Below, in pieces: positions 51,897 through 61,635 of a stretch of 64,000 nucleotides of DNA. The DNA lies in the NCBI GenBank assembly GCA_963724645.1, contig CAVRVJ010000003.1:310001-374000 (forward strand), in the 5' to 3' direction. Position 1 is the stretch's first letter, and each line of letters begins with the position of its first letter. A program made the translations under genes and the position numbers. The notes beneath the pieces are model-generated. The model saw only the letters and a list, made by a program, of their open reading frames with translations. It did no database searches and was not told the DNA's origin. Source of the stretch: CAVXSP01 sp963724645. Lineage in GTDB: Bacteria; Acidobacteriota; Vicinamibacteria; Vicinamibacterales; SCN-69-37.

Positions 51897-52614
51897 ATGC
51901 GAATTCGATCGGCCAGTCTGCCCCTTCTCTTCACCGCGTTCGCGCTCACCGCGTTCGCTCGGACGCAGGACACTTCATACCTTTCTCAGGTCGATCACTT
52001 CGGTGTACGCGACTCCAGATCTCGATGTCGGCATTGCGGCGGTCGAGAAGCTGTTCGGAATCCGCGCAACGCCTGGCGGTCAGCATCCCGGATTCGGCAC
52101 GCGGAACGCACTGGTCGCGCTGGGGCCGTCGTGCTATTTCGAGATCCTCGGCCCGGATCCGGAGCAGCCAAAACCTGCGGGACCGCGTCGGTTCGGCATC
52201 GACGCGCTGAAGGAACCGCAACTCATCGCCTGGGTGGCGAGAAGTACAGCGCTTGAAGATTTGGTGGCTCGCGCCGCTGCGAAGGGTATCCACCTCGGAA
52301 ATGTGATGTCCGGCAGCCGCAAGCGTCCAGACGGCACGCTGCTGAACTGGCGCTATACCGATCCGTCAGTCGTGATCGAACATCGACTGGTCCCCTACAT
52401 CATGGATTGGGGCACGTCACCGCATCCAGCTGCGACGGCGGCGAAGGGCGCCCGGCTGGTCGCACTCCGCCTGGAAGATCCGGATCCCGCTCGCATCGAA
52501 CGAATCCTGCGCGACCTCGGCCTGAATGTTCCGGTCGCGCGCGGTCAGCAGCCCATGATTGTCGCGACGATCGACGGTCCGAAAGGCCGCGTCGAGCTGA
52601 GGGGGGCGCAATAG
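51897..52614 (+). CDS. Secreted glyoxalase-like (VOC) protein (one frameshift)
   Basis: About 239 residues. Signal peptide MRIRSASLPLLFTAFALTAF is in one frame; at the GG near 51992-51996 an extra G shifts the frame, and HF-VYATPDLDVGIAAVEKLF continues. The domain matches Glyoxalase_3-type proteins: PGFGTRNALVALG, YFEILGPDPEQP, GIHLGNVMSGSRKRPDG, WRYTDPSVVIEHRLVPYIMDW. TACAAT at 51876-51881 is a likely -10 box. Reaction unknown. Confidence 0.78.
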
Positions 52615-52682
52615 CCGCCGCGGTCGTGCACTGCACGACTTCCAAGCTCCTGTTTTCGTTTGGTCGGCACCGACCGGCGCAT

Positions 52683-52688
52683 TAAGAT
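52683..52688 (+). promoter_or_regulatory. -10 box of the interrupted kinase gene, probably leaderless
   Basis: TAAGAT ends seven bases before GTG 52696. Confidence 0.3.
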
Positions 52689-52757
52689 TCGCCACGTGAT
52701 TACCGGAGAACGACTCGGACCGTATGTCATCGTCGGCAAGTTGGGCGAAGGCGGCAT

Positions 52758-53520
52758 TTGGCGACAGAGGCCAGCGCCGCTCGGAGTTGCGTGGCGTACG
52801 CCTGGACGGACAGACGGAGCGGCTCGAGGACGGCGGCATCGGTGGTGAGGGGCACCGCGGCGGCGATCGCGGCCAGGCGCGCGGCAATCACGTCGGCCTT
52901 GCGGCAGTTGTGTGCGCGGTAGAACTGGCGCACGGTGGCGGGGCGGGCCCGTTGCACGGCCGCGAGGGTCGGCCAGCGGACGAGGAAGTCGCACGCCTGC
53001 GCGGAGCCGACATCGCCGACCGAGTCGAGCGCCTGCGGAAAGTATTGTTTGAGCAGGCTGGTGAGGCGGTTGGTGAGGGCTACCCGGTGATTCACCAGCT
53101 TGCGGCGCTGCTCGCCAGGGCCAGGAGCATCCGGCTCTCGACGGTGTCGGGCACCCAGGCCCGCAGCTGCGCGCGATGGCGGACGATCAGATCCAGCAAG
53201 AGCTCGGAATCCAGCGGGTCGTCTTTCGCGCCGCTGGTGACAAAGGCTTCGCGGTAGCGCGCGAGGGCCTTGGGATTGATGGGATAGAGCACGAAGCAGT
53301 CGTATTGCAGCAACGCGTGCACCACGGCGCCTTTGCGCTGTTCGATCGCCACCGCGATGTGCCCGCCCGGAAACCGCCGCTGCAGGTCGGCGACCCACGC
53401 CTGCAGCACCTCCGGGCGCTGTGCCACGGTCTGGTGCTCGACGCGGCCGTCTGCCGGCTGCAGGTGCACCGAATGCTCGGCGTCTGCCCAATCCAATCCG
53501 ATATACGCCACGATCTCCAT
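52758..53520 (-). CDS. IS110-family transposase, 3'-truncated, one frameshift
   Basis: It starts MEIVAYIGLDWADAEHSVHL, where Asp is the first DEDD residue; VAIEQRKGA supplies Glu and GAKDDPLDSELLLDL the later Asp residues. After a frame change near 53108 (one G missing in a GG run) come KLVNHRVALTNRLTSLLKQY and AIAAAVPLTTDAA, the coiled-coil part. The frame then reads ALASVAK and runs straight into kinase sequence, stopping at 52727 outside the element. The Transposase_20 domain with its catalytic Ser is absent, so this copy should not be active alone. Confidence 0.82.
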
Positions 53521-53888
53521 GGGTGCCTCTCGTGCGTGGTCGCGCGGCGCGCGTGGCGTGGGTCGGCGCAGGCCCTATAGTGGAGTCCTGCGTGGGCGGC
53601 ACCCACGCGGACGGCATCTGAGTATGCGATAGTGGCCCACGCGCGTCGTCGCCGCTCGACCGTCCATGCCTAACCGTTGCGAGCAGTAGGGGAGGTTGAG
53701 TCGTAGCGGCGACGAAGCGCGTCTCGCCGATCTTCCCCCAATCGACACACCCATTCCTACGGGACGCCGAGGTCGTTCGACGCGAACATCCCGCTCGCCT
53801 CGCTCGGGCGCCTCCGCGCCGCGGGCTCCGGCGCTGTCTCTCACACTTCGGAGTGGTGTTGTGATGTTGGTGAGGGTAGTGAGGATTA
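53521..53888 (-). ncRNA. Candidate bridge-RNA region of the IS110 element
   Basis: No credible coding frame. IS110 elements carry a structured guide (bridge) RNA in the noncoding end upstream of the transposase, and this region is in that position. A perfect hairpin CGTGGG-CGGCA-CCCACG lies at 53591-53607, and further GC-rich inverted segments follow (GCCCACGCGC, CCGCGCCGCGGGC). I cannot identify the target- and donor-binding loops by eye. Confidence 0.35.
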
Positions 53889-56539
53889 GGGCGAGGTCTA
53901 TCGCGCGCGCGACGCGCGCCTGGAGCGCACGGTCGCCATCAAAGTTCTGCCGATCTCGCGGCATGGCGATCCATCGACGCGCTCGCGTTTCGAGCGCGAG
54001 GCGCAGGCTCTCGCGGCCCTCAACCATCCGAACATCGCGGCGATCTACGACGTCATCGACGTCGCCGACCAGCGTGCGATCGTGATGGAGTTGGTGACGG
54101 GATCGACACTTGCCCGGCAGATCGCCTCCGGCCCTGTTCCCCTGCGTGCCGCGATCGGCTACGGCATCGACATCAGCGATGCCCTCAGCGCCGCGCATGC
54201 GGCGGGGATCGTGCACCGCGATCTCAAACCCGCCAACATCGTCGTCACCGAAAACGGATCCGCGAAGGTGCTTGACTTCGGCATCGCGAGGCGCGACCCG
54301 GCGGGTGAGGACACGGCAACGAGAGAAACGGTCACGGTCCTCACTGGCGATCATGCGTTGGTTGGGACCATCGGCTATATGTCGCCCGAACAAGCGCACG
54401 GCCGGCCCGTCGACGGGCGTAGCGACATCTTCAGCTTCGGCGTGCTGCTGTACCAGGCGATCTCGGGACGACCTGCGTTCCGCGCCGATACGGCTGCCGG
54501 TCTCCTGTCCGCAGTGCTTCGAGACGAGCCCGAACCGCTGCGGACGATCGTTCCCTCGATACCGCGCGCCCTCGAACGCTGCGTGATGCGATGTCTCGAA
54601 AAGGATCCCCGCCGTCGCTATCAGAGCGCGGCCGACCTGAAGATCGTGCTCGAGGACGTGCGCGACGACCTTGCGGCGCCAGCCGATACGGTCCAATCGG
54701 TGGCGTCTTCGGCGGGCAGCAGATCCTTCGCGCGGCGACTGCGACGGCCGCTGCTGTACGCATTGGCGGGCCTTGCGGTTGGCGCGATCGGAGTCGTCGT
54801 CGCGGACGTTCCCGGCTCGTCTGTGATTCTCACGCCGCGCTATCGGCCCTTCATCACCGAGGTGACCTCTGCCGGCAATCCGTCGTGGTCGCCGAATGGC
54901 AGGACCCTCGCGTACGTTGACGATGGCGGCGGCGGCGAACGACAAATCTTCGTTCGCGATCGCGAGGCGGCGCAGTCCACGCTGCTCACGAAAGAGTCGC
55001 CGGCCGGGCAGCTATTCTGGTCGCCCGACGGCTCGCGAATCTTCTTCGTGCGTATCAGCGATGGCAAGCTCGTGTCGGTGGGTGCCGGTGGCGGAGCGCC
55101 GCAAGTGGTCGAGATGAATGCCGCCGGCGCTTTTCGGGAGAACGATAAGACGGCGAGGCTCCTCGGCAGAGCCGCCATCGCCCGGGATGGTCGAACCATC
55201 GTCTTCACGCGCGGACAAATCGGAGCCGTGCAACTGTGGACTCTGGACACGCGCACCGGCGCGGTCGGCTCTCTGCTTCCCGCAGGCATGCCACAGTCGT
55301 TTGCGAACGTTTAGGCGCTCGCGTTCTCACCTGACGACCGAACGCTGGCTGTCGTGGCGAGTACAGCGGCGCTCAATCAATCGAGGGGGTTATGGCTCGT
55401 CGCGTGGCCGGGCGGTTCGGCGCGGTTTCTGCTCGGCGACGCGCCGTATCTCGCATCGGGTTTTTCCATCGGCTGGATGCCGGATGGCCGGCGAATCGTG
55501 ATGAGTGGGTCCCCGTTGCACGGAGGTGCCAGTCGTCTGCTGATGGTGGATACGACGGCGAGGACCGTCAGCCCGCTCACGGGAGGAAAGGACGCTGAAA
55601 CCAGTCCGACCCTTTCCGCGGACGGGAGGCGCATCGCCTTCGTTTCGCAGAGTTCCGGTCTGGACCTGATCCAGTTCCCGATTGATGGCGGTCCTCCGGA
55701 GCCACTGCTGGCAACCTCGCGTTCCGAGTCGTATCTGGACATGTCGGCGTCGGGGCTCCTTGCCTACGTGACCGACGCGGATGGTGCTCCCGCCGTTCGC
55801 CTTCGTTTGGCCACCGACAGATGGTCGCGAGCGATCACTGGTGGATCGACTGACGTCGCCGGAGCGACGCCCCCGGGAGAGGTGCGCCTGTCACCGGACG
55901 GTCAACGTGTCGCCGTCGGGTCCTACGCAGCCGAGCATCTGATCTGGATTTACCCGACCGCTGGCGGGACGCCCGTGCGTCTGGATCCAGAGAGCACAGA
56001 CCAACATGGCCCGAGCTGGTCTCCTGACGGCAATTGGATCGCCTACCGGCGGATGATCAATGGGATCTGGTCGATCGTCAAAGCGCCGCTCGGCGGCGGC
56101 GCGATCGCACGGCTGGACGACGCGGATCCCGGTGGCGGCGCGACCGATTGGTCTCCGACGGGTCAGTGGATCGCGCACGCCAGGGCAGATGGCATGCACC
56201 TGATCTCTGCCGACGCCGTGTCGAGGCGCGTGCTTGCCGACCTGCGCACCAACGCCTTCCGCTTTTCCCGGGACGGCTCCCGCCTCTTCGCGGTCACCCG
56301 CGGCAAGAACCGGCGATGGGAGCTGGGGATCTGGGATGTCGAGTCCGGACGCAAGCTGCGCGAGATCGTTCTGCCGCTGGCTGCCGCGGCCGATCTGCAG
56401 TGGCTCGCCCTCTCCCCTGACGGCACACGGATCATCGCCAGCGCCGGCGCGAACACCTCGGACATCTGGCTGCTCGAGCAGTTCGATCCGCCGTCAGCGC
56501 CGTGGGCACGCCTGCTGCGCTGGTAGGTGCGGCAGTTGC

Positions 56540-57429
56540 CTACAGCGCGCGCACCGCTGACGCGATCGTGTCCGCGTTGCCGGTCACCACGTACGCGATT
56601 CGCCCATCCGGACCAATCACGTAGACGACCGATGGATGCGACAGGTCGCCTGTCCTTTCGTTCCGCACGCGCGGCACACGCCAGGCATTCAGCGTCCGCT
56701 CGACGCGATCGGGGTCTCCCGAGAGAACACGGGCACGGTCGCCGACCTTCCAGGCATCGGCGATGGCGGCCAGCCGGCTCGGCGTGTCTCGCCACGGGTC
56801 GAGCGTGACGATGAGCACGGCAAGGGGGCGATCCCGCAGTCGCCGTTCAGCGGCGAGCACGTCGTCGACCGTCAACGGGCAGACTGTCTCGCAGTGGGCG
56901 TACGCAAACGTCACGATGACGGGCCGGCCGCGAAACGCCTCGAGCGTCACCGGTCGTCCATCCTGGTCCAGCAGCGCGAGCGCGGGCGATTCGTCGTCGA
57001 TCCGTGTGAGCGCCGCGGCGATGTCGCGGTCGGGATTCGCCGAGAACGTGACGCCGCCCGACGTGGCGCCTGCCACCCGGATGACGATACTGCTGATCTC
57101 CGGCGACGATCGCGGCGCTCGCCACCCCGATCGCCAGCTGACTCCAGACGCGTGCTGAGGGCCAGCCTCAGACCGGCGCGCAGCTCCGCAGGCCAGACCG
57201 AGGCCAGAACGGCCACCATGCCGAGAGGCTGGCCGATGAGCAGGAGCCATCCGCCGGCGGCCGGCAGACCCGTGGACGTCGCGCCGAAGCACACCGTCCG
57301 CGTCCGCAGGAACCAGTCGGGCACCGAGGGGGTGACAGGCCAGAGCGCCAGCGCCCACCACGACGCCGTGATCGCGACAATGAGCGCGAGCGCGGCGAGC
57401 GCCGTCCACGCGCGTGCCGGCTCGGTCAT
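56540..57429 (-). CDS. SCO1/SenC-type copper chaperone with N-terminal membrane domain (frameshifted)
   Basis: About 296 residues. Start MTEPARAWTALAALALIVAI. Three membrane helices (WWALALWP region, WLLLIGQPLGMVAVLAS, LAIGVASAAIVAG) precede the SCO domain: LALLDQDGRPVTLEAFRG, VIVTFAYAHCETVCPLTVDDV with the copper-binding CxxxC, and LSHPSVVYVIGPDGRI with the ligand His. Two frame changes occur near 57090-57140. It should deliver copper to the CuA or CuB site of the oxidase encoded just upstream. The ATG overlaps the coxA stop as ATGA. Confidence 0.82.
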
Positions 57430-59167
57430 CCGATCCTCCAGAGGAACGACAGGATCTTCCAGTTGACGAAGAAATAGAGGACGAACGCCGTGAGGAAGGT
57501 GAAGGCGAGCACGACCGTGCCTGGCATCGGACCCATGACGCCATGCGACTGCTCGTGCAGGGCCTCATTGCGCGCGTTGACGTCAGCGGCGTGGACAGGC
57601 GGGTGCGTCAGTCCTCGGGGGATTCCTGCCGTGACGACGCCGCGCCGGATCTCGCCGATGGGCTCGCCGAAAAACACCGACTTCACGGCGATCGCGATGA
57701 AGATGAAGGCGCCCGTCGCGGCGATCAAGCCGCCGAGTGCGACGAACGCCAGAATCACGTCGACGATCGGGTTGAACTGCACGTCGAACGAGCGCCTGGC
57801 TGAAGCTGATGTCCCAATGGCGCCGCGGCACGCCGAAGCTGCCGGCGAACGTCATCGACAACGTGAAGATGAGCATCCCTCCCGCGAACAGGTACGGCTG
57901 AATGACCGCGAGCTTCCAGAACGCCACCTTACGCTGGAAGATCAGCGGGATCAGGTAGTACGTGGCGCCCATGAACGCCATGGCCGTCCCGCTGACTACC
58001 GTCGCATGGAAGTGACCCGGCACCCGCAGCGTGTTGTGGACGATGATGTTGATCTGCTCGGTGCCGATCGTCACGCCAGTGATGCCGCCCACGAAGCCGA
58101 AGACAAACACGGAGAAGACCAGCGAGCTGAACCCGGGGTCGCCCCACGGCGCGCGCCGCAGCCAGTCGAACATCCCTGCGGTGAACCCGCGCAGCCGCAT
58201 GCCCAGTTCCATGCCGGCGGGCACCGTGAAGCCGTGGATCATCGAGGCCAGCACCGCCATGTACATGAAGTAGCTGGTGTTGACGATCTTCCACGCGGGG
58301 CCGATGCCCGGATCGACCAGCAGGTGGTGAGCCGACGCCATCGAGATGAAGAGGATATAGAGCACGAATGCCGACCGGCTGATCTTCTCGTTGACGACGA
58401 CGGCGCCGATGGTGAGGGCTCCGAGCATGTACCAGATCGCGACCATCGCCGCCACGTTGATCTGCTGCGACGAGTGGCCGAGCCCCCACCACACGACCCG
58501 GTAGACCTCGGGATCCACGTTCATGAGGCCGAGCGACCACAGGAACGTCGGGATGTAGATGGCCGCGCCGTGCAATAGCGTGATCACGGCGATGATGGCC
58601 GCCGTCATCGCACCGTAGACGACGAGAGGAAGCGAGCCCGTGTAGGTGCGCTCCCGCTTGGCCACGACCAGGTTCGCGAAGAAGATCGCCACGCCGACGA
58701 GCGTCCCCGACGGCGAAGAGGATCACCCCGAGGTAGAACAACGGGTCGGCGCGAAGCGGGACGTACGACGTGAAGAGGACGTCGGCCCGGCCCGACCACA
58801 TCATCGCCTCGACCATCAGGGCGCCCGTCACCATGAGCCCGAACCCCACCCAGGAGGTCTTCGGGACGCAACTGCGCGCGTTGAGCAGCACCGTGCTCGC
58901 GAAGTAGAGGACGGCCACCTCGAAGAAGATGATGAAAAAGATCAGCATGCTCATGCCGTGCACGCCGAGGATGCGATAGAACCAGTCGGCCGGCAGGAGA
59001 TGGACGGCCTGCCACCGCGTCAGCACGATCAGCACGGCGGCGATCGCGCCGATGAGGAGCGACACCACCGACGCGACGGCATTGACCTTGATCAGGCGCT
59101 CGGCGCCGGCGTGGATCCGGAGGCCGGTCGCCTGGCAGGTGCGAAAGACGGCTGGTGCGGCGCTCAT
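57426..59167 (-). CDS. Cytochrome c oxidase subunit I, B-type (frameshifted twice)
   Basis: About 580 residues and at least twelve membrane helices. ILGVHGMSMLIFFIIFF has the low-spin heme ligand; VVWWGLGHSSQQINVAAM has a CuB ligand; MASAHHLLVDPG gives the HH pair; and VHNTLRVPGHFHATVVSG carries the heme a3 ligands. The pattern with no Glu of the D channel and these motifs fits ba3-like B-type oxidases. A G insertion near 58703 and an extra C near 57795 break the frame. It reduces O2 with protons from the K-type channel. Start overlaps the coxB stop. Confidence 0.9.
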
Positions 59168-59742
59168 TGACCACCCCCTGGCCTGGCGGGCGGTGGACCG
59201 TCATCCACGATGACACGGCCGACCATGATGTGATGGGCAATCCCGCAGAACTCGTTGCAGATGACCCGGAAATCACCCGCGGTGTTCGGGGTCACCCGCA
59301 GGGCGTAGTCGTAGCCCGGCACGACCTGAAAGTTGACGTTGATGGGATAGAGCGAGAACCCGTGGTTCACGTCAAGCGCCGAGAGATGCAGGGTGTATTC
59401 GACGCCTTTCCTCAGCCGCAGAATCGGCGTCCACTGGAAGCGGACCGCCGCGAGGTACACGTCAGCGCCCGGTGGCGGTGCGACGATCGGCATGCCGCGG
59501 TCGTCTCCCGCCTGATACTGCTTGACGAACTCCTCGACGCGCGCCCCGTACGCCGCGGGCGTCGTACGGCTCCGGATCCCGGACGGGTTCTGGCCGCCCT
59601 TCCAATGCCAAAGCGGCATCATCGCGAACAGCACCATGCACCAGACGAACGCGATGGTGACCCACATCTTCTCGGCCTTGTGCGCCGGCGTCCACCAGAT
59701 CCCTTGTGGGGCGTGAAGCCCCGTGTGCGTGTCGTAATGCAT
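59164..59742 (-). CDS. Cytochrome c oxidase subunit II
   Basis: 192 residues from ATG 59742 (MHYDTHTGLHAPQG). One N-terminal helix (MWVTIAFVWCMVLFAMMPLW) anchors a periplasmic cupredoxin domain. CuA ligands are His in DVNHGFSLYP and the motif CNEFCGIAHHIM (CxxxCxxxHxxM). It accepts electrons from cytochrome c. The longer frame to 60024 has no homology and covers the small subunit gene. Overlap with coxA as ATGA. Confidence 0.92.
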   Translation of the reverse strand: MHYDTHTGLHAPQGIWWTPAHKAEKMWVTIAFVWCMVLFAMMPLWHWKGGQNPSGIRSRTTPAAYGARVEEFVKQYQAGDDRGMPIVAPPPGADVYLAAVRFQWTPILRLRKGVEYTLHLSALDVNHGFSLYPINVNFQVVPGYDYALRVTPNTAGDFRVICNEFCGIAHHIMVGRVIVDDGPPPARPGGGQ

Positions 59743-59750
59743 GGCAGGCC

Positions 59751-59922
59751 TCAACGAAGGGGCGCGGGCGGGAGACTGGCGATCTCCCAGAGTCCCCAGC
59801 CGGTGTAGAGCACGAACACGATCAGCAGGCCAGCGGCGAGCAGGAGGAACATGTTGTCGAACAGACGCTGACCGAGCGGAATCTCGCTCGGACGGCGCGG
59901 TCTTGCCGGCGGGTGTGCTCAT
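59751..59922 (-). CDS. Small oxidase-associated membrane protein (one frameshift)
   Basis: 172 bases. Starting MSTPAGKTAPSE in one frame, then after a one-base shift SEIPLGQRLFDNMFLLLAAG and LLIVFVLYTGWGLWEIASLP in another, ending PLR just before coxB. One membrane helix. Position as first gene of the oxidase operon and about 56 residues fit a subunit of the small COX type seen with B-type oxidases. It is easily missed because the length is not a multiple of three. Confidence 0.5.
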
Positions 59923-59984
59923 GGACGCTCCGTTTCGTCGTGGGCTGGGGCGGCAAAGATCGAAAGGCAATTCACGGCTGCGAC

Positions 59985-60013
59985 CATACCGCGCCAGTTG
60001 AGGGCGCGGTATG
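59985..60013. promoter_or_regulatory. Perfect inverted repeat between divergent respiratory operons
   Basis: CATACCGCGCC (59985-59995) and GGCGCGGTATG (60003-60013) are perfect complements around AGTTGAG. It lies 63 bases from the small oxidase gene start and 58 bases from the cytochrome b fusion gene. It may be an operator for both promoters; a regulator is not evident. The other 100 bases of the gap show no further motif. Confidence 0.5.
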
Positions 60014-60071
60014 ACGCCCGTCATGTGGCGCCGTTCACCTGTGGCTTACCATTCGGCGACTGTGCTTGCCG

Positions 60072-61635
60072 ATGGCGCGACCGATTGAACGCTTGGCACT
60101 CCGGGTTCTGACGACCGCCGACGCGGTCGGCAACCGGTGGTACGGATGGCGTTTCAACCCCATCTACCAGACCGGTACCATCGTCGTCGCTCTCTACCTC
60201 ACGCTCCTTGTCACGGGCCTCTGGCTCATCTTGTTCTACCGGGTCGGTGCGCCCTGGGAGTCGGTCGCCGGCCTGACCGCGAATCCATGGTTCGGCAACT
60301 GGGTGCGGGGCCTGCATCGGTACGCCAGCGACGCCGCAGTGGTGGCCACCGGGGTCCATGCGTACCGCATGTTTGCGCAGGGTCGCAGCTGGGGCGCGCG
60401 AACACTGGCCTGGGTCAGCGGGGGGCTGTTGCTCCTGTTGCTCCTGCTTTGCGGATGGACCGGTTACGTGATGGTGTGGGACGCGTTTGGCTTGCACCTG
60501 ACGCGCGAGCTCGCGCGGATGGTCGACACGCTCCCCGTGCTGTCAGAGCCGACGATACGGGCGTTCACCGGCGAGAGCGCCGTGCCGAGCGCGTTCTTCT
60601 TCATCACCCTGTTCGCCCACATCGGCATTCCGCTCGGCATGGGCGTGGTGTTCTGGCTGCACGTCAAGCGACTCGCACGCCCTGCGCTGCTGCCGCCTCG
60701 CCCCATCATGTGGAGCGTCATCGGATTGCTGACGGCGGTGGCCGTGGTTCGTCCCCTGGTCATGGCGCCGCGCGCAGACCCCTTCGTGCTGCCGGCGGCC
60801 ATTCCGGTGGATCTGTTCTACGCGTTCTGGATGCCGTTCACGCGCGGCCTCGGGGGCGGCGCGGCGTTGACGATGCTGACCGGCGGCGCCGCAGCTGCTG
60901 CTGATGGTTCCGCTCCTGACTGCGCGTCGCGGCGCGGCGGCGCCCCTCCCCTCCAGTGTCGATGCCGACGTCTGCGTCGGCTGTCTTCAGTGCTCGATCG
61001 ATTGTCCGTACGGCGCGATCGAGATGGTGCCGCGCACGAGCCGTCGTTCGGCCCTCGTGGCAAGCGTGGACCCGACGCTCTGCGTGAGCTGCGGCATCTG
61101 CGCAGGTTCCTGTGCACCCATGGGTGTTGGGCCGGCTGGCCGGACCGGCCGCGACCAGATTGACCAGGTGCAGGCGTTCATCGCGGAGCCCGACGCGGCG
61201 CGTCGGCGAAGTCGTCGCCGTCTGTTGTGCGCATGGCGCCGGCGAGTTCGAACACGGCGCTGACCTCCGAAGGGGCCACCGTCTATGCCGTGGAGTGCGC
61301 GGGCAACCTCCACACCTCCGTGATCGAGCTGCTCGTCCGCAGCGGCGCGGGAGGCGTCCTGGTTCTGGCGTGTCCGCCGAGGGACTGCTGGAGTCGCGAA
61401 GGGCCGCGCTGGCTTTCCGAGCGCATGTACCACGATCGGGAGGCCGAGTTGAAGGAACGCGTCGACCGCGCGCGCGTGCGCATCGCCTACGCGAGCGCTC
61501 GGGAGCGGGCGGTCGCGGTGGCGGCTGTCCGAACATTCGCCCGCGAATCTGTCGATTCTCGGCCCGCCTGCGCCAGCATCCGAGCTCGCCGCCACCACGA
61601 CGTGCGAGCTCGCCGAGGCGGCGGTGCCGCGATGA
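60072..61635 (+). CDS. Cytochrome b-ferredoxin-MvhD fusion protein (frameshifted)
   Basis: About 521 residues. N-terminal cytochrome b6-like domain: RGLHRYASDAAVVATGVHAY and FAHIGIPLGMGVVFWLH each hold a His pair fourteen residues apart, enough for two b hemes. Frame changes near 60895; then two ferredoxin motifs CVGCLQCSIDCPYG and CVSCGICAGSCAP. Another change near 61200 leads to an MvhD-like domain: VVAVCCAHGAGEF, VYAVECAGNLHTSVIEL, GGVLVLACPPRDCWSREG. The C-terminal tail shifts frame once more and ends ELAEAAVPR at 61635, overlapping the next gene. It would couple quinone/heme b to iron-sulfur clusters; the redox partner is unknown. Confidence 0.7.

Larger units (their letters stand above)
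52758..53888. mobile_element. IS110-family element inserted in the kinase glycine loop (truncated)
   Basis: The 1,131-base insert is flanked by GGCGGCAT on the left and GGGCGAGG on the right, which together rebuild the codons for GGMGEV. It holds a DEDD-type transposase on the minus strand at its left and a 368-base noncoding region at its right. No terminal inverted repeats or target duplication are visible, as expected for IS110. The left end lacks the transposase C-terminus. Confidence 0.8.
52696..56526 (+). pseudogene. Pkn-type Ser/Thr kinase with TolB-like propeller, interrupted by IS110 and an in-frame stop
   Basis: Exon-like pieces 52696-52757 and 53889-56526 together make 899 codons. 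The first ends ...VGKLGEGG within the ATP-binding glycine loop; the second resumes GEVYRARDARLERTVAIK. The kinase domain then has HRDLKPANIV, VLDFGIARRD and TIGYMSPEQAHG. A membrane helix (LLYALAGLAVGAIGVVVA) is followed by WD40/TolB-type repeats (PSWSPNGRTLAYV, PTLSADGRRIAF, PSWSPDGNWIAY, LALSPDGTRIIAS). TAG 55312-55314 stops the frame between two propeller blades; the same frame continues to 56526. No kinase bases appear lost at the junction. A truncated but complete propeller could still be made from internal starts. Confidence 0.85.

Noticed and set aside
59743..60024. N-terminal extension of oxidase subunit II
   Set aside because: It covers the small subunit gene and the divergent promoter; the anchor helix directly follows ATG 59742.
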